Source: Akebia trifoliata
Lineage: Eukaryota; Streptophyta; Magnoliopsida; Ranunculales; Lardizabalaceae
NCBI GenBank assembly: GCA_017979445.1
Contig: CM030711.1
Coordinates: 3,162,001 to 3,226,000 of the forward strand
Length of the DNA: 64,000 nucleotides
Reading direction: 5' to 3'
Part shown: piece after piece, positions 11,640 to 21,511 of the stretch
How positions within the stretch are numbered: position 1 is the first letter of the stretch
Layout: every line of letters starts with the position of its first letter
Translations under genes and position numbers: made by a program
Notes under the pieces: model-generated
Databases searched by the model: none
Told to the model about the DNA's origin: nothing
The model's input: the letters and a program-made list of their open reading frames with translations, nothing else

Positions 11640-12048
11640 TCTGCTTGGCAGGGCAGGCCTAGTCCGGATATCTGTGTGATTTTGGATTGCACGTATCGAA
11701 CCTGAGATATTCCAGGAATCCTAGACTCAATCTTAAAGATTTCAATTTTGTTTAAGATCTTTGCAATCAGGGGATTCACCGTGATCACATCTTAATTAAG
11801 GAGGAAACCTTGATTTGAGAGAAGAACCTATAAATAGAAGAATTAACAGAGACGAAGGGATTTTTTTTGTTAAGAGATAAATGACTGAAACTATTGTCAT
11901 TCTAGAATATTGTTTTCTTTGTAACTTTAACTTGGGCGTCAGAGGATCATTGGTAGATACCACATCAGTACTTACATGAAGGACTGAGGAGCTACTTCGG
12001 ATTAGTAGGGCAGGGTTGATCAAGGTAAAACATGATTCTGCCTCTACA
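11640..12048 (+). mobile_element. Gypsy-type LTR remnant (probable)
   Basis: The stretch has the layout of a plant Ty3/Gypsy LTR: a TATA element CTATAAATAG near 11828, then TTTAACTTGGGCGTCAGAGG at about 11925, a pattern common near the 3' end of such LTRs, and finally TGCCTCTACAATTTG near 12040, where intact elements read CTACAATTTGGCGCC (LTR end plus primer-binding site). The left border and a second LTR were not found, so it may be a solo or truncated LTR. Confidence 0.35.
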
Positions 12049-12472
12049 ATTTGCATTGTTAGAAATACTATCAAATAAGACTTAAGTTCCAACTAAAGCT
12101 TCTATTCTTCAATGGAACATAAACTAAAAACCCTTCTTGCTTTAATTTGCAATTTCTCTCGTATGACTCAACTTTTCCCTTTTTTGTATTTAAGTTTCCC
12201 AACCTTATAAATAATTGTCATTGTGAACTTCGATGACGGCAAATTATGATAATTTTACAATTATTTGTGGCATACTTGGGTTAAACTATGGCATCCAATC
12301 TTGAGAAGCTAGTTTTAAAGCCCAGTTAGGTTTGGGATTTATGTTTAGAGTGACCAATTGTTTATTGCACTCACAATGAGACTTTAGACAATCGAAACCT
12401 AAGCCTCATTCTTTCTCTTATTATTGTAGGTTTGGGATTTAGTTTAGTTTATGATCTAAGGATGTTGTTGAC

Positions 12473-12484
12473 CCCCCCCCCCCT
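12473..12484. repeat. Poly-C tract
   Basis: A run of about 12 C residues after GTTGACC, next to a T-run. A similar C-run followed by a T-run is at about 59260-59278. Length may be unreliable because homopolymers of this size are prone to sequencing error. Confidence 0.7.
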
Positions 12485-12947
12485 TCTTTTTAGATCCAAG
12501 AAAACGTCTATTCATACTAGGAATAGAGGTTGTTGATGTTGTTGTTTTGGGTTTTCTCTTCTTCATCAAGATTGGGTTGGTGTGTTAGTGTATCTTAATG
12601 TATCGAAAATCATGCATTGGATGGATGCCTGGGCATTGAGAATGAATGACGCTTTCAGAGGTGAAAGACCATGCGGGGAGCGAATAAAGGAATTGGTTGA
12701 CTCATTAGGCTAATGCCTACATGAGTTTAATTTTCACCTAAACATGGATCCCACAAGGAGAAGACAACAATCTTGCATTTATACAAACACGTGGTTTTGC
12801 AAGTACCCGTTTGATAAAATCAAATTGATTTTCGATCCCTGGAAGTTAAGTTCTTTTTAGATCCCACTACTATTTCAGTTCGTTAAATGGGTACCCATTG
12901 ATATATGTGGGTAGAATATGTTTCTGACAAATAATAATCTATGGTGT

Positions 12948-13128
12948 AATGATTTTCTAACACCCCCTCTGACACATGCCCCCTACACGCTTATCACAAA
13001 ATCATATATCATTTGCCTAGGGATATGTACAATCAAATCTTTTTCTTGTACATCCCAAGACAAATGATCTACGATTCTGTGATGGGGGAGTAGGGGGTGT
13101 AGGCCAGAGGGGAGCGTTACATTATCAT
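12948..13128. mobile_element. MITE, TGATTTTCTGACACCCCC family, copy 1
   Basis: The inverted ends are TAATGATTTTCTAACACCCC plus CTCTGACACATGCCCCC on the left, and on the right the complement of GGGGGTGTAGGCCAGAGGGG through ATTATCA. The core is a second palindrome, CATTTGCCTAGGGATATG paired with CATCCCAAGACAAATG. It lies about 470 bp upstream of the Yip1-family start codon. A better preserved copy sits in MVD intron 8 (37814-37978). Confidence 0.8.
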
Positions 13129-13601
13129 GACTTGAATCTATGCTCTTACTCCCAGCAATAGACTTCAACAAAGTTTTTTATTAATAACTAGGTATCCCTA
13201 TGGACAGAGAACCAAGGCTGGAACTGAACTTTGCCCAGTCCATGGACCATGGTCTTATCCATGGACCACGAGCAACACCCGCACAAGGTAAGTGAGGGTG
13301 CACTCTCGCTGGTGGCCTACGGGGAATTAAAGCTCATACTGGGCCCTCCGAGTCGGTATTGGATTTCCCGAGTTGGATCAGACTCGCTCGATTTTAAAAC
13401 GAACGCACCCCTAAAGCGCACAATTTCGACTTTCGAGATCAATTAAAACCGGCCATCTCTGCAAAAAATCGATTCTAAACCCAATCTCCGAACCCTAATT
13501 TTCCCTCCAATCCACGATTGAAGATTTTGTCGTTGAGTGCTCGATCTCAAGTCTCGAAACCCTAATTGTCCGATCGATTCGAAGCAGAGCTAATTTCATC
13601 C

Positions 13602-14357
13602 ATGGCAAAAGAATTCAATGTTCGGCCTGTGATTTTCCCTTCTGGAGGAAACCCAATCGGTGCTCCCCAACAAAGACGACAACCTGCAGCGCCATTTCAA
13701 CCACCACGACCTGCAAACCCTAATCTTCCATTTATGTCTTTCGATGTTGGATCTGCAGCTCCATCGACATCCTTCTCTGCTCCAGTATTTGGCTCAAACA
13801 ATATGGGAATTGGTGTTGGTAGTGGTGTTGGATTTGAAGACGAACTTCCTTTACTCGAAGAACTTGGAATTAATACTCGCCAAATCTGGAGAAAAACCAT
13901 CTCGATCTTGAACCCTTTCAGAGTAAACCCTAATCTCCATGAAGATGCAGATCTATCAGGTCCGTTTCTCTTCTTAATGGCTTTTGGTTTGTTTCAATTA
14001 CTTGCTGGAAAGCTTCATTTCGGAATCATACTGGGTTGGGTCACAGTTTGTGCACTTTTCCTCTACACTGTGTTTAATATGTTGGCTGGTCGTAATGGAA
14101 ATTTGGATCTTTATCGTTGTTTGAGTCTTCTTGGATATTGTATGCTGCCCATGGTGATCCTTTCGGCGGTTTCGTTGTTCATTCCGCAAGGCGGGGTGGT
14201 TGTTTTTGTGTTGGCGGGAGTTTTCGTGCTTTGGTCAACAAGGGTTTGTACTCGTCTTCTGGTTGAGCTTGCTTCTTGTGGGGATGAGCATCGTGGGTTG
14301 ATAGCGTACGCGTGCTTTTTGATTTACGTGTTGTTTTCTCTCTTAGTTATATTTTGA
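13602..14357 (+). CDS. Yip1-family membrane protein (YIPF5/YIP5-type)
   Basis: A single uninterrupted exon encoding 251 aa. ATG 13602 is chosen because the protein then begins MAKEFNVRPVIFPSGGNP, as in plant YIP5-type proteins; the upstream in-frame codons have no ATG. Residues 1-85 are a Pro/Gln/Gly-rich cytosolic region (PFQPPRPANPNLPFMSFDV), followed by the conserved PLLEELGINTRQIWRKT and LNPFRVNP block, the Yip1 signature DLSGPFLFLMAFGLFQLLAG at about residue 124, the LLGYCMLPM motif, and five predicted membrane spans to the C-terminal VLFSLLVIF. Yip1-domain proteins interact with Rab GTPases and act in ER-Golgi and trans-Golgi vesicle traffic; that role is family knowledge, not visible here. 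The order of motifs follows the YIPF5/YIPF7 branch more closely than YIP4. The intact frame and absence of introns fit a functional gene. No transposon interrupts it, but MITEs lie about 470 bp upstream and 270 bp downstream. Confidence 0.93.
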   Translation: MAKEFNVRPVIFPSGGNPIGAPQQRRQPAAPFQPPRPANPNLPFMSFDVGSAAPSTSFSAPVFGSNNMGIGVGSGVGFEDELPLLEELGINTRQIWRKTISILNPFRVNPNLHEDADLSGPFLFLMAFGLFQLLAGKLHFGIILGWVTVCALFLYTVFNMLAGRNGNLDLYRCLSLLGYCMLPMVILSAVSLFIPQGGVVVFVLAGVFVLWSTRVCTRLLVELASCGDEHRGLIAYACFLIYVLFSLLVIF

Positions 14358-14626
14358 TTACTGCTCTGTTTCGGATTAAAATTCAGTTCATTACATGGAA
14401 ATGCAACTTGTTTTCATTATATTTTTGGGTGGCTTAGAAATTGTTTAATTATATCTGTTGTTGTATTTGGATTTATGTTTTATTAAATGAAATGGATTGT
14501 TACTACCAATGTTCTTTCCATAATCTTAAAGATTTAATGCTTGTTTGAATGTTTTTATTGCCAAGTTCATGCATTGGATGTTTGGGAGGTGACCACACAA
14601 TGCAATGTTTGGTAACTAATAGAGAT

Positions 14627-14912
14627 CATAGTGACAAAATTGGGGTTTGGGAATAATTCGGCAAGTGAAAGCTTCGGAAAAAGTCAATAAAGTTGGAAAA
14701 ACATCGGATAATTTAAAGATAAAAATATTTTTTAATTATAAAAATGTATAAAAAAAAAATGTATTTCATATATTAAATGATAAAATAACGCTTAAAAATG
14801 TTAAAAATAAAAGTAATTTGTGATTTAAAAAAAGAAGACTTAAATCAAGATTACTCGTATTTTTTTGAAAAATCAGATATTTTAAAAATAATCGGCGATT
14901 TTTGTCACCAAG
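14627..14912. mobile_element. hAT-like MITE (CATAGTGACAAA family), copy 1
   Basis: The element starts CATAGTGACAAAATT and ends with TTTTTGTCACCAAG, the imperfect complement. The flanks are ATAGAGAT and GTAGAGAT, 7 of 8 bases identical, consistent with an 8-bp target-site duplication. Copies with the same ends are at 48194-48447 and 56535-56918. Confidence 0.65.
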
Positions 14913-15599
14913 GTAGAGATGGATGTTAATTGTAAGTGATTTCTTATTTGTTTTTTTAGTTATTTCCTACAATGAAAATCTATTTTAGGTTCCATGCAAA
15001 CATATTGAAAACTGTGTATGTGGAGCTTGTGTTTCTCTTTAGTGTGTCTTTGCGTCTTCTAGTGGTTGTACAAGCTGAAAAAGCCTGCAGAAGGTTGTGA
15101 TTTAGCCAGCATAGAGAATGATGTAAAGTTCAACTGCTTGAACTTGGTATAAGTAAAGATATTTAACTTGTATATTAAGCTAGCTAGCTTGATTGATTGC
15201 TTGGTTTTGTTTTTTTCGCAAACCAATTTGATCCTATTACCACACCTGTGGTTGTGTGTAGCTCCTGTGATCTTAATGTTTTCTATATTTCCCATTTGAT
15301 GATCTCTTCTATACAAAAGGAACCATGTCTTCATCGTATACCCACTGGACAGTAGAAAGGTTGAGTAGGCCAATTTTTATTTATTTTTCCTTCTAACTTT
15401 TCTTTCATGTATGCTAGGGACTTTGGTCCATTGGGCTGTCTGATCTGTAGTTGCTGGTCCAATAATGTTGTCCATTGCCTAAATGCCTTTCTTTGGAGCT
15501 TTCATTAATAAATGAACGACCCAAGGCTTTGACTGTACCTCTTGTTGAACCTAATAACTTATAATTAAAAGAATTAGCTAAACAAAATGCCCCTTGGGA

Positions 15600-16075
15600 A
15601 AATCTTCATTAAAAGCAATTCCGCCTAGAGAAACAATTTCCAAGACCAATAGAGAAAAATTCCTGAATATTAGCTGCCAAATGGATTCTTGGATGTCGTG
15701 GGGAGAATCGTTCTCGTCTTCTAAACGGATTCTTTGGTTCTTGGTTTATTTCGCAGTTTGTTGGGGAATTTGGAAACATCGCAATCGTCGCATTTTTGAG
15801 GGAAAGAAACCTCGATGGAAGGATTAGTTCTCTCTATTTTGGAGATCTTGTTTTCTTGGAGTAAACTTTATGAGGAATTTAAGGGGTTTTTCTTTGAAGA
15901 TTTTGTTGTGAGATGGGAAAGGGTTTGTTCATTGTCGTGACTGTCTTTTATTTTCCTTTTCATAGTTATTTACTTTTCTTTTCTTGTTTCCTTATCTTTG
16001 TTTTGGGTTGGTCCGCTCGACCCCCCTTGCTTCTTTTTCCTTAATAAAGTTATCTTTATCGATAAAAAAAAAAAA
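15600..16075 (+). mobile_element. L1-type LINE, 3'-terminal fragment
   Basis: The frame around 15680-15827 reads WMSWGESFSSSKRILWFLVY then AVCWGIWKHRNRRIFEGK, the C-terminal zinc-finger/RVT tail typical of plant L1 LINEs (compare [17 protein letters not shown] in the LINE at 40152-43488). After frameshifts the tail continues with DFVVRWERVCSLS and a stop, as in that LINE, then a 3' UTR ending at a poly-A run at about 16062-16075. 5'-truncated and inactive; target-site duplication not recognised. Confidence 0.7.
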
Positions 16076-16994
16076 AATAATAATTTACACTCCTATTTGT
16101 TTGGTAGTAATCAAGTATCTCAATTCCCTTCCAAGTTGTACTTCCTTAGAGCCAAATTCGAGAAATTGGCAGTGGAGGTCGAGAGTGCACATCTGCACTT
16201 GTGGTATTCAGAGAGATCCCTTGAATCCCACTAGAGTCTAGATTTTCTGTCAAAGTTGGATTTCTCAAGTCCTTTTACTTCTTTGGACCCATATTTGAGA
16301 AATCTGATCGTGGAAATCGAGAGTTGAAGTTTAGGTATTCAGAGAGATCCCTCTAATTTGTTGGATTGCTCGTTGAAGATAATGGTTCTAGACAAGAGGA
16401 AAATGAAGATCAATTTTGATTTCAAGTCATACGAGTCAGATTGATTCTGGAAATAAATGTACTGGTTCTATAGTTTGCTTAGTCCTTCCCAAAAAGAGTT
16501 CATGGGGTGTGAAAACACTATATTTTTTTATAAGCAATGAAACACTATTAGAGGCCAGTAAAACAAACATGTACGGAGCAAGACAAACATGTATGGAGCG
16601 ATAAGAGATCTCTGGGAAGGCCAAAGTGGCCGAAAATTGTCATAGTGGGAAGGGGAGGTACTTGAGTATCTTTGAATATACCAAGGGGGGTTGGAGTAGA
16701 CCCTGATGATATCAAGGGAGTTGTCGATACACAAGGATGGAAGACCTTTGTAAGTGAGTTGAAGGAGTTGGAGAAGTGAGGAACTGGTAGCAATTTTGTG
16801 TAAACCATTAGTGGAGGGTATTTGTGTCTAAAAATGACTTTGACTTCCACTACTACAGTTTAGGATACATTAGGATTCATTAAGATACAGTCTCCATGGC
16901 ATGGTGTTAGGTAGCAAACAACTCATCATCACTTTGGTTTGGTTTCCTACTTGGATCATATTAAGAGGTTTAACATGGCACTATGGGAACCAAC

Positions 16995-17342
16995 CATAGG
17001 AAAGATAACATTAGAAATGAATGTATTCAGGAAAATGTAAAAGTAGCTCCAATAGGCAATAAACTAAGAGAAAGTCACTTGCCCCCCCACCCAAAAAAAA
17101 AAAAAACTAAGAGAGTCGACTGAGATGGTTTTGACGTGATCAAATAAGGCCAATTTACAGTCCCAATTAGAAGAAAGATTCAAGCAGGTCCTAAAAAAGT
17201 ATGAAGAAGGCCTAAAAGAACGCAGATGGAGATAGTGAAAGCAAATATGAAGTAAAGAAGATTTGACTCTGGACAGAATAGAATGGAGAAACATTATTTG
17301 TTTAATCGACGCCAAATATTTGGGATAAGGCTTTGTTGTTGT
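16995..17342 (+). mobile_element. RTE-type LINE 3' end with 13-bp target-site duplication
   Basis: The degenerate coding sequence shows the C-terminal reverse-transcriptase tail found in plant RTE elements (NECIQENVKVAPIGNKL, then RWF-like, then a DRIEWRNIICLIDAKYLG-like block) and ends with GGGATAAGGCTTTGTTGTTG, the TTG-repeat tail of this clade. It is flanked by perfect copies of TATGGGAACCAAC (16982-16994 and 17343-17355). It is strongly 5'-truncated and has a small internal duplication of AACTAAGAGA separated by a C-run and an A-run. Confidence 0.85.
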
Positions 17343-19065
17343 TATGGGAACCAACTATTTGTGAGGCAATGGGAGATATCCTTGTGTTACTAGCTGCAGT
17401 CGATGTCAACACTCTAAAAGTTTTTTGATCAAAGAGTAACAAAGATATTGGTGAAGGGGTGTAATCTCCAAATACCCTAGGCTATTAATATTTTGGATGG
17501 AGAGTGAAGTTGGGATCCATGTGGTGAAGATCATTGCCATTATTGTCCAATGTCTTTATCAAATGTAGAGGAAGGTTTAGTTTTATACTGGTGTTATTTC
17601 TCCCGCTATGTCTTCTTTTGGGATAATGGATGTCAAAATTATCATACCATTTGATTTATATCTATATGAACAATGTTTTTCCTAAAACGGTAAGTGGGAG
17701 ATGGTGTAAAATACATGTGTGGATATGCCTATGTATGTGTTGTGTGGAATGCACGTAGACCTATGCATTTTGCATCATATACATTTGTCCATTGGAAAAA
17801 AATTATCATCTTTCAACATTATTTACGTGTACGAATCAATTGTTATGATAAATTTGACATATCGATTATTTGTCAAAGGTAATGGATTTGTTGTCTTTCT
17901 CAAAGACGACATCTCTAGCAATGGGTTTCTTTTCTTTTTGGGAAATCTAGAATTCTTGAGGAAGATATGTCTGGCAAGGGACTTCTTGTCTTATCTGGAA
18001 CCAGAATATTCCGAAAAGAAATATTCATGGAATGAATGATTCAAAGGAATGTTTTGAATTGTTTCGGTTCATGGTGATATGCAATTTCTAACCGTTGAAT
18101 ATAGATGATTTCCATCATAGCCTTTCATGACAAACCTAATAAACCAATAGAGATGGGACCGATCCAGCCAAGTTCATGTTTAGGCTAGCCCAGCAAGAGA
18201 CTAGGCCGACCAAGCCATACCCAATCCTAGCTCGGGTTGTATTAGGTTGACCAGGCTATGCCCAAGTCTTCCTTGATAGAAACACTACCTTGACAAACAT
18301 TTGAATCTTGGCTCATACAACTGATAAGTTTTTTCCAATTTCTTTGTACAATTTGCGTGTAACCGTTAGATAGCTTATTGAAACTTAAACATCCTGAATG
18401 TTTCGTTCCATCTCAGGGAATGTTTTGTTTTTTCCTCGATCAGAACATTCTCTTTGAAACAAAATTTTGAACCATGAGAATACCACTGAACTGGGATCAA
18501 AACCAGTCCTTCAGCCCCTTACCTATTAAAGGAGGGGAAAAAGAGGTCTTTGATTGTTCAATTCTTTAATCAATTTATTATGGCATGATATTTAAAAAGA
18601 CTTGTAGTAGAAATATTCCAAGTAATTGTTTATTTGTGTGCATTTGAATGTACATTGATATGAAACTTCTTCTCGGTGGTCTGTTTTCCATGCTCTTGCT
18701 CTGTTCCAGCTTCTAAGTTAACTACAGTCTTGGGGAGGATGAGGTTTTGTTTTGGTTCTTGAAATAAGAAGGTACCATGTTACGTAGAGTTGGAGACAGA
18801 CCTGGTTTTGTGTTCTCGAATGTGGTTAGCTTGTCCTGCAATTAAATTGTTCTTCGGACCAAAAGATGCATAATTGCATATGTTCTTTAGGTAGAGGGGT
18901 AAATATGGTCCCTTTAATTGTCTATATATATATATTTTTTTTGTGTGTGCTCAATTGGAAGGTGCATGTGTTCTTTGGGCAGAGGCTGAAGGAGAGCGGA
19001 GCTGAAAGTAGGGGTTTGCGTTTCTCTCGTTATTTTTTACAGATTTTTTGTTTGTGGTTTTTACT

Positions 19066-19172
19066 AGAGAGATTCTATTGCCACACAAACTTTTGCTAAT
19101 GCCATCCCACTGGAGACTTGACACACATCTTGGGGTGGCATTAGTAAAAGTTGGCATGGCAAAGAAACTCTC
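19066..19172. mobile_element. 107-bp inverted-repeat MITE
   Basis: The left arm GAGATTCTATTGCCACACAA plus ACTTTTGCTAATGCCATCCCA pairs with the right arm TGGGGTGGCATTAGTAAAAG plus TTGGCATGGCAAAGAAACTCTC. Similar GGCACCCCAA / AAAAGTTGGGGTGCC ends occur at 29836-29945 and in single-ended form at 29597, 4738 and 39450, suggesting a related superfamily. Confidence 0.65.
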
Positions 19173-19799
19173 ATTTACTCTCCGTATTTAGCTTGTATTA
19201 TTGTTGGAGGTAATATTACAGGTTTCAGGAATAAACCACCCTATTGTAAGCATCATGTTAGAGATTCATATCTTATAACATTGTGTTTTCACTGCACATG
19301 GGAGTTTTTGGATTTCTTCCTCAGAAACTTTTCTGCATATATGGGTTTCCATCCCATCTCTACTTCTAATAGTTACTTTTTTCTTGTGGTCTAGCTTCTT
19401 CTGTTGCATTCTGGTGTCAATTCCATTTTCTGCATAGTTTTATTGGGGCCAACAGAAATATGATTATAACACTGCGAAACCAATCAACCTTATAATATTT
19501 TTGAATATGATGCTCCTTTGTTCTCACTTTTGTGCTTCTATGCGCCTTGCGTTATGGTTACTTAGGTCTTGGGAAGTGTTTTTAAGGGTCTAGAAGTGCT
19601 TTTAGGATTTGTGGGTGTGTTCGAAGAAAATCTTACATTTTCGTCATTAATTTAAAGATTTTGTTTTTTAATGTTCAAAATGGACTCAGAAGAATTTGAA
19701 AATTGATCTGCTTGCACATTGGGTCTTTCTGTTAAGGTCGACCCAATCACTCCCAAACCCATTTGATGTGTATTGATATTGATTTTAATTGTAATAAAT

Positions 19800-19826
19800 G
19801 ATATATATATATATATATATATATTT
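19800..19826. repeat. TA microsatellite
   Basis: About 13 TA dinucleotides in an otherwise unremarkable intergenic stretch. Confidence 0.9.
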
Positions 19827-20821
19827 AATCAAAGACTTGATTAATAGATGTTATAACCATAAAATCACATTTTGGCCTTTAGTTTAGTCTGCCTAATCCC
19901 AACAAATGACTTGATCATAGATGATTTGTAGTTCTCTAATCCAAAAATTTCTCAAAACTGCTCAATTCAAATTAATTAGATAAGGGTAATTTTTAGGGAG
20001 TAAGAGGAGATGGTCGAGAATATACAAGGGAATCAAGGACTAGGTTTGGAATAAGCTCCACTTGCTCTTTTGCCTTGCATGTTTGGATTGAGAGAAACGA
20101 CTTTCTCTCCATTTCTCTTGTTTGGATTGTTAAGTGAGAAGAGAAGAGAAAAATGATAAGTATTCTCTTTCCAAGAATGAAAAGAAATGAATAGAAATCC
20201 TGGCCCTAGATCGCTTTTAAGTCATTTTAAAATTTCAAAGTGAGCCCAATTTCTCTCTTGGGCATGAAAGTGCCCAATTTCTCATCCAAGGACCATAATG
20301 TGATAAATTCTTAGATAAAAAGGCATCAAAAGTGCAATGGACTCCAAACCTACACTCCCTTTGTCCATTTATGTTGAGTCGACTTTCGCTACCCTACTCA
20401 TGATCTATCCTACAACATGTAAATATAATGATTTATTTTGCATCATCTATAACAAATTTTTGGGGGAAGAAAACAATTGTTTTTGCCATAGGTTGAATGA
20501 TCCAGATAATTTTGATCATTTTTCATCTATCTCACATGGAACACTAAAGTCAAGTATTGCTCATCATTTTTGAAAATCCAGGGTTACACTTTCCTTACTA
20601 ATATGGTAATATTTTAAGCCTTAATAAGGGTCGTTTTGCACAAGTGGATTACTACATCAGCAATCCTACACCACAGCCCTCCAAGTTTCATTGAAAAATC
20701 TAAATCCATTTTTTTTTTCTCGACTTTAATCCAATATTTTGAAAATGGATGGCTATCAACCTAACTCCCAAATTTAAAATTCAATTGTGAAAATAATATA
20801 TATATATATATATGTATGGGG

Positions 20822-21200
20822 GCAGATCATGGGTCATATGTAAAAACAATGGTTTTTCAAATTATGGGTTAGAGGTTTTGGATTGAGTTGATTTTTTTGC
20901 GAGGATAGTTACTATGATGAGAAGATCATCCTCACAAAAAATCAGTTCAATCTGAAACTTCTAAATTCATCAAAAGTGATTTTTAATTATTAGTAAAATT
21001 TGACAAAAATCGACGGTCCACATTCTAAATCACTTTTAATGGGGTTAGAAGTTTCAGATTGGACTGATTTTTTTTTTTTTTGAATGATCTTCTCATTATA
21101 GAGATCATCCTCACAAAAAATCAACTCAATCTGAAATTTCTAACTCATATTTTGAAAATTTATTAATGTTACATTGTTTTTACATATGACCTTTGATCCG
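20822..21200. mobile_element. About 380-bp MITE with nested inverted repeats
   Basis: The outer ends GATCATGGGTCATATGTAAA plus AACAATG on the left and CATTGTTTTTACATATGACC plus TTTGATC on the right are complementary. Inside, a second set of blocks (GAGAAGATCATCCTCACAAA, ATCAGTTCAATCTGAAACTT, GGGGTTAGAAGTTTCAGATT) occurs in direct and inverted orientation. Fragments of the family are at about 3640-3750 and 53255-53290. Confidence 0.65.
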
Positions 21201-21511
21201 TCTTGAAGCATCAAATCATGCTTTTAGATGCCACAAGGTGAGTCCAAGGACCTAGTAAGGGTAAAATCCTTTGTAACGCTAGCCGGACTCATTAATAATA
21301 GGATCAATCCGAGTTTTGAAAAAAAAAAAAAAACAGGATGTAACACTGACCTTGTACCAGATTTATACTGGTCATGGCAAAATGAAAATCTGCATCCAAT
21401 CAGACCTTTAAGATATATAAGGTGCCCCAAACGGCTAAGTTCCTCTATAGGCCATGTTTCTCCTCGACTGTTAGCCAGCTAAGCTAGTCTTCTGCTTCAT
21501 CGCGATTGAAA

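Larger units (their letters stand above)
4172..13601. other. 9.4-kb intergenic region, transposon-rich, no gene seen
   Basis: No exon with recognisable protein similarity was found on either strand. Contents that could be named are listed separately: a GAA-rich 5' flank of the phosphatase, a diverged foldback element at about 4850-5300, a degenerate tandem array at 5520-5800, a long TA microsatellite, a hairpin MITE at 7105-7321, a SINE fragment, two MITEs near 8.5-8.9 kb, a MITE at 9213-9424, a small tandem duplication, a Gypsy-type LTR remnant and a MITE just upstream of the Yip1 gene. A stretch at 10139-10400 opens with GAGCCCGTTTGGATA, a common plant DNA-transposon end, but I could not find its partner. 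Confidence 0.55.
14358..21511. other. 7.2-kb intergenic region, LINE and MITE remnants
   Basis: No gene recognised. After the Yip1 3' flank come a 286-bp hAT-like MITE, an L1-type LINE 3' end, a short local duplication at about 16130-16360 (GTATTCAGAGAGATCCCT occurs twice), an RTE LINE end with perfect target-site duplication, a MITE at 19066-19172, TA repeats and a MITE at 20822-21200. Short open frames here show no family features and lie in repeats. Confidence 0.55.

Noticed and set aside
15984..16241. Overlapping open frames around the LINE 3' end
   Set aside because: They span a poly-A tail and LINE untranslated region; no conserved protein.
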